52,997 nt of DNA from the NCBI GenBank assembly GCA_003725585.1, contig RJMB01000030.1:1-52997 (forward strand). The letters are read 5' to 3'. This document shows positions 26,432 to 35,763 of this stretch, piece by piece. Position numbers and translations under genes: made by a program. The number at the start of each line of letters is the position of its first letter. Position 1 is the first letter of the stretch. Source of the DNA: Halostreptopolyspora alba. Its GTDB lineage: Bacteria; Actinomycetota; Actinomycetes; Streptosporangiales; Streptosporangiaceae. The notes below the pieces were generated by a model. It was not told the origin of the DNA. It worked only from the letters and a program-made list of their open reading frames with translations, and did no database searches.

Positions 26432-27166
26432 TCAGCTTCCCTTCTGCGGTTTGGGGCCTTTTGGCATCTTGGCGCCTTTGGGCATGGGCCCCTTCGGCAT
26501 CTGCATGGCGGCGGGCATGGCCTTGAGCCGGTACCTGAGCTCGGAGGTCTCGGCCTTGTTCAGGTTGCGCGGGAGCTTGGTGAGGCTTCGTTGCAGCTTG
26601 GAGATCTGGATCTGCCCCTCCCCGGTGCCGACCTGCATGTCGTAGATCGGGGTGTTGTGGGCGACCCGCGCCACCCGCTTCTTCTCGCCGGCGATCAGGC
26701 CGCGCAGCCGGTCGGGCGACCCCTCGCCGACGAGGATCACCCCGGGGCGGCCGACGACGCGGTGTACGACGTCCATCTGCCGGCTGCCGGTGACCGCTGG
26801 TTCCACGGTCCAGTTGCCGCGCATGTTCTCCAGCACCGCCATGCCGCCTCCGAGTTGGCCCTCGAGCATCTTGTACTGGATGCGCTGCGCCGAGCGCGTG
26901 AAGACCACGAAGCCGGCCAGGAACGCGATCGGTATCCCCAGGAGGATCCAGTAGAGCAGGGCGCCGGTGAGGAACCCGCCCAGCGTGGCCAGAGCGAGCA
27001 CGAGGAGCGCGACACCCACGGCGATCGGGATGCTCCTGGGGCTCTGCTGGTGCACGACCTTGGCCACCAGGCCGATCTGCTTGAGCCTGCCGGGCTTTTT
27101 GTCACCGCTCTTGCCCTTGGCGTCGGCGGCGGGTGCGTTCTTGGTCTCCTTGGGCTGCTTGGCCAT
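26432..27166 (-). CDS. DUF4191 membrane protein
   Basis: 244 aa. N-terminal Lys-rich cytoplasmic segment, two membrane helices (about 48-68 and 70-92), then a soluble domain (GGGMAVLENMRGNWTVEPAV, GRPGVILVGEG, RGLIAGEKKRVARVA) that defines DUF4191. The C-terminus is low-complexity Met/Pro/Lys/Gly (repeated MPKGP). Function unknown; conserved beside lipA in Actinobacteria (Rv2219). ATG 27166 has TATGCT six bases upstream, so it is probably leaderless; the frame farther upstream runs into repeat R5. Confidence 0.88.
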   Translation of the reverse strand: MAKQPKETKNAPAADAKGKSGDKKPGRLKQIGLVAKVVHQQSPRSIPIAVGVALLVLALATLGGFLTGALLYWILLGIPIAFLAGFVVFTRSAQRIQYKMLEGQLGGGMAVLENMRGNWTVEPAVTGSRQMDVVHRVVGRPGVILVGEGSPDRLRGLIAGEKKRVARVAHNTPIYDMQVGTGEGQIQISKLQRSLTKLPRNLNKAETSELRYRLKAMPAAMQMPKGPMPKGAKMPKGPKPQKGS

Positions 27167-27172
27167 GCTCAC

Positions 27173-27178
27173 AGCATA
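27173..27178 (-). promoter_or_regulatory. -10 hexamer of leaderless DUF4191 gene
   Basis: TATGCT on the minus strand, six bases before ATG 27166. Confidence 0.55.
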
Positions 27179-27276
27179 CGAGTGTGGGTCGGGGGAACGT
27201 GAAACGGCGACCGGGGGCCGCCGTCTCAGCTTGATCACGTTGTGGGCGGGATAGTGCCGGTGAGGCCCCACCCGCC

Positions 27277-27832
27277 AGCGAGCCCGAACAACACCGGCTC
27301 GGGTGTGGCCGGGGTTCTGGAGGGTGCGTAGGTGAGGGAGCGAGGAACGAGCGACCTCACCGGAGGTGCCTGAAGGTTCCCGGCCTTCGGGGCACCTGGT
27401 CCGGGTGAGCGGCGGCGAGCTCAAGAAACAGGTCGGGTGTGGCCGGGGTTCTGGAGGGTGCGTAGGTGAGGGAGCGAGGAACGAGCGACCTCACCGGAGG
27501 TGCCTGAAGGTTCCCGGCCTTCGGGGCACCTGGTCCGGGTGAGCGGCGGCGAGCTCAAGAAACAGGTCGGGTGTGGCCGGGGTTCTGGAGGGTGCGTAGG
27601 TGAGGGAGCGAGGAACGAGCGACCTCACCGGAGGTGCCTGAAGGTTCCCGGCCTTCGGGGCACCTGGTCCGGGTGAGCGGCGGCGAGCTCAAGAAACAGG
27701 TCGGGTGTGGCCGGGGTTCTGGAGGGTGCGTAGGTGAGGGAGCGAGGAACGAGCGACCTCACCGGAGGTGCCCGAAGGTTCCCGGCCTTCGGGACACCCG
27801 ACCCGGCGAGCGGCAGCGAGCCCAAAAAACAC
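27277..27832 (-). repeat. Palindromic repeat locus R5: four tandem units, period 134
   Basis: Occupies most of the 669-base gap between lipA and the DUF4191 gene. Units start at 27301, 27435, 27569 and 27703. The first three look identical over 134 bases; the fourth, next to the lipA stop (four bases away), differs at about a dozen positions and resembles the family consensus more closely. A head remnant is at 27277-27300. In this locus the left block GGCACC no longer pairs with its partner, unlike the other loci, although GGTGAGG/CCTCACC does. Confidence 0.93.
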
Positions 27833-27835
27833 TGA

Positions 27836-28774
27836 CTAGACCGGACTCTCCGCCGCTCTCTTCTCGATGGCCTGGTTGTATAGCCGGCCGGCCCGGTAGG
27901 AGGACCGCACCAGAGGGCCGGACATGACCCCGGCGAATCCGATCTCCTCGGCCTCCTCGTTGAGTTCGACGAACTCCTCTGGCTTGACCCATCGGTCGAC
28001 CGGGTGGTGCAGCTTGGACGGCCGCAGGTACTGGGTGATGGTCAGCAGGTCGCAGCCGGCCTCGTGCAGGTCGCGCATCGCCTCGCTGATCTCGTGCCGC
28101 TCCTCGCCCATGCCGAGGATCAGGTTGGACTTGGTCACCAGGCCGTCCTCGCGAGCTCTCCTGATGACCTCCAGCGACCGCTCGTAGCGGAAGCCCGGCC
28201 GGATCCGGCGGAAGACCCGCGGGACGGTTTCGATGTTGTGCGCCAACACCTCCGGGCGGGAGCCGAACACTTCGGCGAGTTGGTCTGGCTTGGCGTCGAA
28301 GTCGGGAATGAGTAGCTCGACCCCGGTTCCCTGGTTCAGCTGGTGGATCTGGCGCACCGTCTCGGCGTAGAGCCACGCCCCACCGTCGTCCAGGTCGTCG
28401 CGGGCCACACCGGTGACCGTGGCGTAGCGCAGCTCCATCTTGCGCACCGACTCGGCGACCTTGGAGGGTTCGAGCCGGTCGAGTGGACTGGGCTTGCCGG
28501 TGGCGATCTGACAGAAGTCACAACGGCGGGTGCACTGGTCACCGCCGATGAGGAAGGTCGCCTCGCGGTCCTCCCAGCACTCGTAGATGTTCGGGCACCC
28601 CGCCTCTTGGCACACGGTGTGCAGGCCCTCGCGCTGGACCAGCGAGCGCAGCTCGGAGTACTCCGGGCCCATGCGCGCCTTGGTCTTGATCCAGGGCGGC
28701 TTCCTCTCGATCGGCGTCTGGCTGTTGCGTTCCTCGACGCGCAGCAGCCTGCGCCCCTCGGGAGCGACGGTCAA
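27836..28774 (-). CDS. lipA: Lipoyl synthase
   Basis: 312 aa radical-SAM enzyme that inserts two sulfurs into octanoyl groups on lipoyl domains. Both 4Fe-4S clusters are ligated: auxiliary Cys55, Cys60, Cys66 (VCQEAGC..ECW) and SAM-cluster Cys81, Cys85, Cys88 (CTRRCDFC); the C-terminal RSSYRAG Ser is present. TTG 28774 has AAAGGGG eight bases upstream. Follows lipB at 63 bases on the same strand. Products serve sucB (same window) and other lipoyl enzymes. Confidence 0.96.
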   Translation of the reverse strand: MTVAPEGRRLLRVEERNSQTPIERKPPWIKTKARMGPEYSELRSLVQREGLHTVCQEAGCPNIYECWEDREATFLIGGDQCTRRCDFCQIATGKPSPLDRLEPSKVAESVRKMELRYATVTGVARDDLDDGGAWLYAETVRQIHQLNQGTGVELLIPDFDAKPDQLAEVFGSRPEVLAHNIETVPRVFRRIRPGFRYERSLEVIRRAREDGLVTKSNLILGMGEERHEISEAMRDLHEAGCDLLTITQYLRPSKLHHPVDRWVKPEEFVELNEEAEEIGFAGVMSGPLVRSSYRAGRLYNQAIEKRAAESPV

Positions 28775-28837
28775 CGCGGGCCCCTTTCTCTTCTCGTCCC
28801 CGCCTGGGGATTGCTCGTGCTCGACAGCCGGGGCGTC

Positions 28838-29554
28838 TCACGCGCCGGCGAGCTGCGCGGACTCTGGTTCGCCAAGCTCGGTGGTGGCCTCGGTGTGGTT
28901 GTAGCCGGTGGCGCCGAGCACGTCCGCGAGGTGCCGCTCGGCCAGTGGCACCACCTCGGCCACCGTGACGTCGCGTTCCAGTTCCAGTGAGAGCGTGGTG
29001 ACCCCGGCGTCGGCGATCCCGCACGGCACGATCCTCTCGAACCAGGACACATCATTATCGCAGTTCAGCGCGTAGCCGTGCATGCCCACCCCGCGGGCGA
29101 TCCGGCAGCCGATGGCGGCGATCTTGCGTTCCGGTAGTTCCCGCTCGGCGTCGGCGTGGAGCCACACGCCGGTCCGACCCTCGACGCGCGCACCGGTGAG
29201 CCCGAACTCCGCGATGGTGCGGATGATGGCCTCCTCCAGCATGCGTACGTAGCTGACGACGTCGACGGGGTCGGGCAGCTTCACGATGGGGTACGCGGTG
29301 AGCTGGCCGGGACCGTGCCAGGTGAGCTTGCCCCCGCGGTCGATGTCGTAGACAGGGGCCCCCACCTCCGTCCGTGGCCGGTCCCACCGGCCGGTACGCT
29401 TCCCGGCGGTGTAGACCGGCTCGTGCTGTAGCAGCAGGACGGTGTCGGGAACCCTGTCGGCGACACGGTCCTCGTGGAGTCGCTTCTGCAGGTCCCATCC
29501 CTGTTGGTAGGGAACGGGCGTGTCACCGAACCAAGTGAAGGAAAGCTCACCCAT
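28838..29554 (-). CDS. lipB: Lipoyl(octanoyl) transferase
   Basis: 238 aa. Moves octanoate from acyl carrier protein to lipoyl domains, the step before LipA. RGGKLTWHGPGQLTAYPI is the signature; Lys144 (RKIAAIG) and Cys178 (IVPCGI) form the catalytic pair. The 32-residue C-terminal tail is variable. ATG 29554 has TAAGGT seven bases upstream; a GGGAGG also sits there but is too close to the ATG to work well, so the mRNA is probably leaderless. Forms an operon with lipA. Confidence 0.95.
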   Translation of the reverse strand: MGELSFTWFGDTPVPYQQGWDLQKRLHEDRVADRVPDTVLLLQHEPVYTAGKRTGRWDRPRTEVGAPVYDIDRGGKLTWHGPGQLTAYPIVKLPDPVDVVSYVRMLEEAIIRTIAEFGLTGARVEGRTGVWLHADAERELPERKIAAIGCRIARGVGMHGYALNCDNDVSWFERIVPCGIADAGVTTLSLELERDVTVAEVVPLAERHLADVLGATGYNHTEATTELGEPESAQLAGA

Positions 29555-29561
29555 GCCTCCC

Positions 29562-29567
29562 ACCTTA
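29562..29567 (-). promoter_or_regulatory. -10 hexamer of leaderless lipB-lipA operon
   Basis: TAAGGT on the minus strand, seven bases before ATG 29554. Confidence 0.5.
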
Positions 29568-29703
29568 CGCGTGCCCTGGCGGTCGGGCAGTGTTGCGTAG
29601 GGCACCACCCCGCCGCCGGGGCCGGGGCCGCGCCGCCGTTCGGTGGAGCGGGGAGCGCGTCGTGGTGGAGCCAGGCACCCATGTGTCTTCCCGCGTGCCA
29701 TTT

Positions 29704-30594
29704 CTAGAGAAGATCCCGCAGGGCGGCCCGCAGGTCCGCGTGCTCGAAGGTGTAGCCGGCCTCGCGCAGGCGCTCGGGGGAAGCGCTCTGGTCGACCAGG
29801 ACCCCCTCGTCGGCGAACTCCGCGAGGGCGGCCCGTAGCGCGAACCCCGGAACGGCCAGCACCGCCGGCCGGCGGACGGCGCGGGCGACAGCGGCGGTGA
29901 AGGCGGCGTTGCTCACCGGGTTGGGGGCACACAGGTTGAACGGTCCCTGGAGGTCCGGGTGGTCCAGCAGGAAGCGGATGGCGCCGACCTCGTCGGGCAG
30001 TGAGATCCAGCTCATGTGCTGTTGTCCGGATCCCAGGCGGGCGCCCAGGCCCATCCGGAACGCCGGAAGCGAGAATCCCAGCAACCCACCGGAGGCCGAC
30101 AGCACGTTCGCGCTACGCATGTGCGCCACCGAGATTCCGGCCCGCTGGGCGGGCTCGGTCGCCCCCTCCCAGGCGACGCAGAGGTCGGCGAGGAACCCCG
30201 CCCCCGCTGGCGTGCGCTCGTCGGCGGTGGCCGCGCCGGTGTTCCCGTAGTAGCCGATGGCCGATCCGGAGAGCAGGCGCGGCGGCGGGGCGTCCATGGC
30301 CGCGAGCGCGGTGGCCAGTGTCCGCGTTCCCCGGACGCGGCTGTCCCAGATCCGGCGTTTGCGGGCCGTGGTCCACCTCGCCGGCCCCACGGGTTCGCCG
30401 GCGAGGTGGACCACGGCCTCCACCCCGGTGAGCCGTTCCGTGTCGACGTACCCCCCTTCGGGGTCCCACCGCACCTCGGCGGCGTCCCGGGCCGGACGTC
30501 GCACGAAGCGCAGCACGTCCTGGCCGCTGGCCGTGAGTGAGCGGCCCAGCTGGGTTCCGATGAGTCCGGATGCTCCTGTGATCGCGATCGCCAT
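29704..30594 (-). CDS. TIGR01777 family NAD(P)-dependent epimerase-like protein
   Basis: 296 aa extended SDR-type protein. Rossmann motif ITGASGLIGTQLGRSL at the N-terminus, VVHLAGEPV, SGSAIGYYGN with the YxxxN-type active region, and a C-terminal DUF1731 part (FALRAALAEFADEGVLVDQSASPERL) define TIGR01777 (Rv2216/SulA-like). Its reaction is unknown. ATG 30594 has TAGGTG seven bases upstream, close to but not matching the leaderless pattern. Conserved between lipB and sucB in Actinobacteria. Confidence 0.92.
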   Translation of the reverse strand: MAIAITGASGLIGTQLGRSLTASGQDVLRFVRRPARDAAEVRWDPEGGYVDTERLTGVEAVVHLAGEPVGPARWTTARKRRIWDSRVRGTRTLATALAAMDAPPPRLLSGSAIGYYGNTGAATADERTPAGAGFLADLCVAWEGATEPAQRAGISVAHMRSANVLSASGGLLGFSLPAFRMGLGARLGSGQQHMSWISLPDEVGAIRFLLDHPDLQGPFNLCAPNPVSNAAFTAAVARAVRRPAVLAVPGFALRAALAEFADEGVLVDQSASPERLREAGYTFEHADLRAALRDLL

Positions 30595-30750
30595 GCGGAG
30601 CCACCTACCCGCCGACGCCACCATGATGCGCGCTCGCGCCCGGTGGGAAATCGTCGGCCCCGACTTGCGCGAAACGCCTGCGCCGCGAGGGCCCGGCGGT
30701 CGATGATGGGTCCGGGACACGGGATCCCCGGGCCATCCGGGGGTGCCGGC

Positions 30751-30810
30751 GGTGGCGCGTGGCGCCACCGTTCGCACCACACCTGGTGATGGGGGTCGCC
30801 AGGTGCGGTG
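30751..30810. other. Two stem-loops between sucB terminator and epimerase gene
   Basis: GGTGGCG-5 nt-CGCCACC at 30751-30769, and a 12-bp stem with one mismatch between 30775-30786 and 30799-30810. With the terminator at 30828 they make three successive hairpins in a 282-base gap that holds no gene. Confidence 0.55.
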
Positions 30811-30827
30811 ACTGGTGGGGTGAAAAG

Positions 30828-30862
30828 GTGGGGCGGCATCCGGGAACCGGATGCCGCCCCAC
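30828..30862 (-). terminator. Intrinsic terminator of sucB
   Basis: Perfect 16-bp stem (30828-30843 with 30847-30862) with a 3-base loop, followed on the minus strand by CCTTTTCA, so a short T-run is present. Fourteen bases after the sucB stop. Confidence 0.85.
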
Positions 30863-30876
30863 TGACGTCTGCCGCC

Positions 30877-32361
30877 TCAGGACAGGCCCAGCTCGCTCTC
30901 GAAAGCCCCCTCCTCCAGGCGTTCGCGGATGCTTCGCAGGAACGCTGAGGCGTCGGAGCTGTCGATGAGACGGTGGTCGTAGCTCAGCGCCAGGTACACC
31001 ATCGAGCGCACCGCGATGACCTCGCCCAGGTTCGGGTCCTCGACGACGACCGGCCGCTTCACGACGGCCCCCGTGTCCAGGATTCCCACCTGGGGCTGGA
31101 TCATGATCGGGGTCTCGAACAGGGCCCCGGAGGCGCCGGTGTTGTTCAGCGTGAACGTGCCACCGCTCAGCTCGTCGGGGGTGAGCTGGCCGCTGTGCGC
31201 GCGGCTGGTCACATCGGCGATCTTGCGCGCCAGCCCACCGAGGTTGAGGTCACCGGCGTCCTTGATCACCGGAGCGAGCAGCCCGCCGTCGGTGTCGACA
31301 CAGACGCCGAGGTTCTCGACGTTGTGGTAGGTGACCTCGTACTTGGTGCTGTCGATGACCGCGTTGAGCTTCGGGTGGGTCTTCAGCGCCTCGACCGTGG
31401 CCACGGCGAAGAACGGGAAGAAGTCCAGCTCCACCCCCTCCCGGGCCAGGAACTGCTCACCGAGTCGTTCGCGTAGCCGGGCGATGTTGGTCACGTCGAC
31501 CTCGATCACCTGGGTGAGCTCGGCGGAGACGCGTAGCGACTCCGCCATCTGCTCGGCGATGGACTGGCGTAGCGGCGACATCTGCTCGGTGCGGCCCCGT
31601 AGCGTGGTGTCGGGAACGACCCTGCGGGCCGGCTCGGCGGGAGTGGCACCGGTCCGGGCGGTCGGCTCGGTCGTGGCGCGCTCGCGCTGTTCACGCTGCT
31701 CCTGCGCGGCCCGCTGGACGTCCTGCTTGCGGATGCGCCCCCCGACACCCGTGCCGCGCACGGTGCTGAGGTCGACCCCCTCGTCGGCGGCGAGCTTGCG
31801 CACCAGCGGGGTCACGTACGCCTCGGTGACGGCGTCGGTTCCGGCCTGCTGCCCGGCACCGCTGAGCGTCTCGATGTCCACCGAGGGCGCGGTGTCGGCC
31901 GTGGCCCCGGTCTCGGAGGGCCGCTCGGCCGCGGGAGCCTCGGCGCGCGGCTGGGATGGCGCCTGGGTCTCCTGGCTGGACGGCGCCGAGGCCGCCGGTG
32001 CGGGGCTCGGTTCGGGTTCCGGGCTGGGCTCGGGCTCCGATGAGGCGGGCTCCGATGCGGCGGGCTCGGGGGACGCGGCCGGTTCCTCGGCCGCGGGTTG
32101 GCCCTGGCCGGTCTGGGCCTCGTCAGCCGAACCGATGACGGCGATCTCGGCGCCGATCTCGACGGTCTCGTCCTCGGCCACCAGGATGCGCGTCAGCACC
32201 CCCGAGGTGGGGGACGGGATCTCGGTGTCGACCTTGTCGGTGGAGACCTCCAGAAGGGGCTCGTCGGCCTCGACGGAGTCGCCCTCCTTCTTCAGCCATT
32301 GGGTGACGGTGCCCTCGGTGACGCTCTCGCCCAGCTCGGGCATTGGGACGGAAGTCGGCAT
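30877..32361 (-). CDS. sucB: Dihydrolipoamide acyltransferase, E2 (SucB/DlaT)
   Basis: 494 aa E2 of a 2-oxoacid dehydrogenase complex. One lipoyl domain (1-80; lipoylated Lys43 in TDKVDT), a long Ala/Pro/Glu/Ser linker (about 80-170), a subunit-binding domain (about 172-207, VTPLVRKLAADEGVDLSTVRGTG) and the catalytic domain with His463 and Asp467 (DHRLID). The family's usual Gly after HRxxD is Ser here. Actinobacterial homologs serve pyruvate and/or 2-oxoglutarate dehydrogenase; the acyl group cannot be fixed from sequence. GAAGAGGA precedes ATG 32361. Runs 75 bases after lpd; no E1 gene nearby. Confidence 0.93.
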   Translation of the reverse strand: MPTSVPMPELGESVTEGTVTQWLKKEGDSVEADEPLLEVSTDKVDTEIPSPTSGVLTRILVAEDETVEIGAEIAVIGSADEAQTGQGQPAAEEPAASPEPAASEPASSEPEPSPEPEPSPAPAASAPSSQETQAPSQPRAEAPAAERPSETGATADTAPSVDIETLSGAGQQAGTDAVTEAYVTPLVRKLAADEGVDLSTVRGTGVGGRIRKQDVQRAAQEQREQRERATTEPTARTGATPAEPARRVVPDTTLRGRTEQMSPLRQSIAEQMAESLRVSAELTQVIEVDVTNIARLRERLGEQFLAREGVELDFFPFFAVATVEALKTHPKLNAVIDSTKYEVTYHNVENLGVCVDTDGGLLAPVIKDAGDLNLGGLARKIADVTSRAHSGQLTPDELSGGTFTLNNTGASGALFETPIMIQPQVGILDTGAVVKRPVVVEDPNLGEVIAVRSMVYLALSYDHRLIDSSDASAFLRSIRERLEEGAFESELGLS

Positions 32362-32436
32362 GGGGTCCTCTTCGGTTCTACGTGCGAAACGTGGCGGAGT
32401 GGAACGGGCGGGCGCCCGGGCCCACCCGTGAGCGCG

Positions 32437-33813
32437 TCAGTCGTGGACGTGTAGTGGTTTGCCGGCCAGGGCCAGGTGGGCCTCGCCCAGCGCCTCGGAC
32501 TGGGTCGGGTGCGCGTGGATGAGCTGGGCCACCTCCGAGGGCAGCGCCTCCCAGTTGTATACGAGCTGCCCTTCGGTGACGAGCTCTCCCGCGCGGCTGC
32601 CCACGATGTGCACGCCCAACACCGGGCCGTCCTTCTCCGCCACGAGCTTGACCGCCCCCTGCGTCTGCAGGATGCGGCTCTTGCCGTTGCCCGCCAGGTT
32701 GTAGGTCATCTCCTCGACCTCGTACCCCCGTTCCCGGGCCGTCCGCGCCGTGATGCCGACCGAGGCCACCTCGGGCTCGCAGTAGGTGACGCGGGGAACG
32801 CCGTCGTAGTCGATGGCCGGCGGGTTGAGCCCCGCGATGTGCTCGGCCACGAAGATGCCCTCCGCGAACCCGGCGTGCGCGAGCTGCAGTGTCTCGATGA
32901 GATCGCCGACCGCGTAGATGTTGCCCACACCGGTGTGCAGGTTCTCGTCAACCTGGACGAAGCCGCGGTTGAGGGAGACCCCGGCCTCCTCGTAGCCCAG
33001 CCCCTTCGACACCGGGCCGCGGCCGATCGCGACCAGCAGTACCTCGGCCTCGATCGTCTTGCCACCCTGGAGCGTGACCTCCACCCCCGATTCCGTGAGC
33101 TTGTGGCTCTCGAACGGGGTGTTCAGCTCGGAGGAGATGCCGCGCTTGCGGAACGCCCGCGAGAGCAGCTTGGAGCTGGCCTCGTCCTCCAGCGGGAGGA
33201 GCTGCGGAAGCGCCTCGACGATGGTGACCTCGGCGCCGTAGGAGCGGTACACGCTGGCGAACTCGACACCGATGACCCCGCCGCCCAGCACGACCACGGA
33301 CTTGGGCACACGGTCCATGGTGAGCGCGTCGTTCGAGGTGATGACCTTCTCACCGTCGATGTCCAGACCGAGCGTCTTCGGCTCGGACCCGCTCGCCAAC
33401 AGGATGTTGCGTCCCTTGTAGACGGTGCCGCCGACGGTGACCTCGTCGGCGCCGGTGAGCCTGCCCTCACCCTCGACGGCGGTGATCTGGCGCGACTGGA
33501 TCAGCCCGGTGAGCCCCTTGTAGAGGCCGTCGACCACCTTGTCCTTGTACTTGTGCACCGCCGGGAGGTCGATGCCCTCGAAGGTCGCCTTGACACCGAC
33601 GGACTCGCTCTCCCGGGTGGACTCGGCGATCTCCGCGGAGTGCAGCAGCGCCTTCGTGGGGATGCAGCCGTAGTGCAGGCAGGTACCGCCCAGCTTGTCT
33701 TTCTCGATCAGCGCGACGCTCATGCCGAGTTCGGCCGCGCGCAGCGCCGCCGAATAGCCGCCGCTACCGCCGCCGAGGACGACGAGGTCGAAGGTGCCGC
33801 CGCTCTCACTCAC
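32437..33813 (-). CDS. lpdA: Dihydrolipoyl dehydrogenase, E3
   Basis: 458 aa flavoprotein reoxidising dihydrolipoamide with NAD+. FAD motif VVLGGGSGGYSAA, redox pair Cys45/Cys50 (GGTCLHYGC), NAD motif VVLGGGVIGVEFASVY, and the C-terminal HAHPTQSE with catalytic His-Glu. GTG 33813 is preceded by AGGAGT about ten bases upstream. Operon order pepA (84-base gap), lpdA, sucB. Confidence 0.95.
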   Translation of the reverse strand: MSESGGTFDLVVLGGGSGGYSAALRAAELGMSVALIEKDKLGGTCLHYGCIPTKALLHSAEIAESTRESESVGVKATFEGIDLPAVHKYKDKVVDGLYKGLTGLIQSRQITAVEGEGRLTGADEVTVGGTVYKGRNILLASGSEPKTLGLDIDGEKVITSNDALTMDRVPKSVVVLGGGVIGVEFASVYRSYGAEVTIVEALPQLLPLEDEASSKLLSRAFRKRGISSELNTPFESHKLTESGVEVTLQGGKTIEAEVLLVAIGRGPVSKGLGYEEAGVSLNRGFVQVDENLHTGVGNIYAVGDLIETLQLAHAGFAEGIFVAEHIAGLNPPAIDYDGVPRVTYCEPEVASVGITARTARERGYEVEEMTYNLAGNGKSRILQTQGAVKLVAEKDGPVLGVHIVGSRAGELVTEGQLVYNWEALPSEVAQLIHAHPTQSEALGEAHLALAGKPLHVHD

Positions 33814-33897
33814 GGGAAGGACACTCCTTGCTGTGGATGGAAATGGCTCTGCCGTTCGCGTCCGGATCCGTGTCGCTCCCGGACGCCCTTGGGTTAT

Positions 33898-35400
33898 TCA
33901 GTTCTCGGCCCGGGTCTCGGCGACGCGCACGAGCGTCCGTGTCGCCGCGCCGGTGCCGCCAACCGGGGTGTAACCGTACTCCTGGCCCTGGTTGAAGGAC
34001 GGCCCGGCGATGTCGAGGTGGGCCCACGCCATGTCGTCGGCGACGAACTCCTTGAGGAACAGGCCCGCGCTGAGCATGCCGCCCCACCGTTCACCGGCCA
34101 CGTTAGCGATGTCGGCGACAGTGGAGTCGAGCCCTTTGCGCAGCTCCTCCGGAAGCGGCATGGGCCACGAGGACTCGCCGGCCGCGGTGGCCGCCGTGAC
34201 GACCTCCTCCCGCGTGGCGTCGTCATTGGCCATGACCCCGAAGACGCGGGTGCCCAGGGCGACCAGTTGGGCACCGGTCAGGGTGGCCACGTCCACGATG
34301 AGCTCGGGCTCATCCTCGTGCGCCCGCACGATCGCGTCGGCCATGACGAGACGGCCCTCGGCGTCGGTGTTCATCACCTCGACGGTCGTGCCGCCGTACA
34401 TGGTGAGGACGTCGGAGGGGCGCTGCGCGGTGCCACTCGGCATGTTCTCCGCGATGGCCAGGTAGCTGACGACGTTGACCTCGGGCCGCAGCTCCGCGAT
34501 GGCGCGCATGGCCCCGAGCACCGCCGCGGCCCCGCCCATGTCGGACTTCATCCAGTCCATGGAACCGGCGGGTTTCAGGGAGAGCCCACCGGAGTCGAAG
34601 GTGATGCCCTTGCCGACGAAGGCGATGGTCCTGGTGGCGTCGGGATGGCCGTAGGAGAGCCGCACCAGCCGTGGCGGGTTCGCCGACCCCTGGCCGACAC
34701 CGACGATGCCGCCGTACCCCCCGTCGACCAGGGCCTGCTCGTCGAGGGTCTCGATTCGCAGCGCGTCACTCTGGCGGGCGACCTCCTCGGCGGCGGCCGC
34801 CAGGTCGGCGGGGACGAGGTCCGCGGGCGGTGTGTTCACCAGGTCGCGCGCCAGGTTGACCGATGCGGCCAGCGCCTCGGCCCGCCCCGCGGCCTGTGAC
34901 GCGCCCGCGGCGGAGCTGACGACCAGCAGCTGTTCGGCGGCGCCCTTGGCGGAGTCCTCGTCGGTGCGGTAGCGGTCGAACGAGTAGTCACCCAGGAGCG
35001 CGCCGAGCGCGACCGCCTCGACCTGTTCCGCGCTCTCGCCCGGCAGCGCGAGCGCGACACGGGCGCGCTCGCCACGTGCCCGCAGCGCGGCGCCGGCCGC
35101 TCTGGACAGGGTGTCCGCGTCGATCGCCACCCCGTCCTCGGGTGGGGAGCCCAGGCCGACCGCGATCACCACCGGCGCGCTGATCGCCCCGAGCGAGGCC
35201 ACCGTGTGGACCTCCTCGGCGGCGCCCGTCGCGCCCAGCAGCGACAGTGACCGGGCGAGACCGCCGGCGAAGGCGGCGTCGACATCGCGGGCGCCAACGG
35301 CCGGCTCGGGGCCGGCGGTCGTGGAGTGGTACCCGACGACGACCGCGTCGACGTCGAGTGAACTGGGGGATTCGGTAATGACTGACAGCGACGTGCTCAC
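33898..35400 (-). CDS. pepA: Leucyl aminopeptidase (M17)
   Basis: 500 aa cytosolic two-metal aminopeptidase. The M17 signature NTDAEGRLV is present, with GKGITFDSGGLSLKP giving the metal-binding Lys and Asp, and the second catalytic Arg in EGRL. GTG 35400 is supported by TAGCAT seven bases upstream (leaderless); reading farther upstream is not supported. Equivalent to Rv2213 pepB, which also lies near dlaT. Confidence 0.95.
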   Translation of the reverse strand: MSTSLSVITESPSSLDVDAVVVGYHSTTAGPEPAVGARDVDAAFAGGLARSLSLLGATGAAEEVHTVASLGAISAPVVIAVGLGSPPEDGVAIDADTLSRAAGAALRARGERARVALALPGESAEQVEAVALGALLGDYSFDRYRTDEDSAKGAAEQLLVVSSAAGASQAAGRAEALAASVNLARDLVNTPPADLVPADLAAAAEEVARQSDALRIETLDEQALVDGGYGGIVGVGQGSANPPRLVRLSYGHPDATRTIAFVGKGITFDSGGLSLKPAGSMDWMKSDMGGAAAVLGAMRAIAELRPEVNVVSYLAIAENMPSGTAQRPSDVLTMYGGTTVEVMNTDAEGRLVMADAIVRAHEDEPELIVDVATLTGAQLVALGTRVFGVMANDDATREEVVTAATAAGESSWPMPLPEELRKGLDSTVADIANVAGERWGGMLSAGLFLKEFVADDMAWAHLDIAGPSFNQGQEYGYTPVGGTGAATRTLVRVAETRAEN

Positions 35401-35407
35401 GAGGTCG

Positions 35408-35413
35408 ATGCTA
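35408..35413 (-). promoter_or_regulatory. -10 hexamer of leaderless pepA
   Basis: TAGCAT on the minus strand, seven bases before GTG 35400. Confidence 0.55.
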
Positions 35414-35763
35414 GTCCTTGTGGCGCCACGGCGGGCACCCGGAGTCCGCGCGCGCCGAATCACGAGTTCTGGCGGCGGGCGGAGGGCGAGATCCCCACCG
35501 CCGCTGACCCCGTGTTCTCGCGCACGCCCGGAGTCGCCTCCCACACGGGGCTCACGGCCGTGGTGCGCACGTGCCGCCGCCCGTGCCATCCCCGAGCCCG
35601 CGTCGCGTGACCCGCCACGGTGGCACCACCCGCGGGACTGCCGACGTCGCGCGCAAATGTGAGCAGAGTGACAGGTCCGGCGGGAACCGGGGCACGCGCG
35701 TTCCCGGGGCACCGCCCGCGCAGGGACCCGGGCTCACCCAGCGGTGTGTCGAGATCCGTGTCT
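35414..35763. other. Gene-free gap between pepA and cobS
   Basis: 350 bases upstream of pepA and downstream of cobS. I find no credible coding frame, no repeat-family copy and no cobalamin riboswitch consensus. Some GC-rich inverted repeats exist but none is strong. Confidence 0.5.

Noticed and set aside
27301-27832. CRISPR-like array because of regular direct repeats
   Set aside because: The 134-bp units are contiguous, with no unique spacers and no cas genes.
32476-34899. Very long plus-strand frame opposite lpdA and pepA
   Set aside because: Antisense shadow caused by high GC; the minus-strand genes have complete catalytic motifs.
35414-35763. Cobalamin riboswitch near cobU/cobS
   Set aside because: No B12-box consensus, and the gap is downstream of cobS rather than upstream of cobU, whose message appears leaderless.
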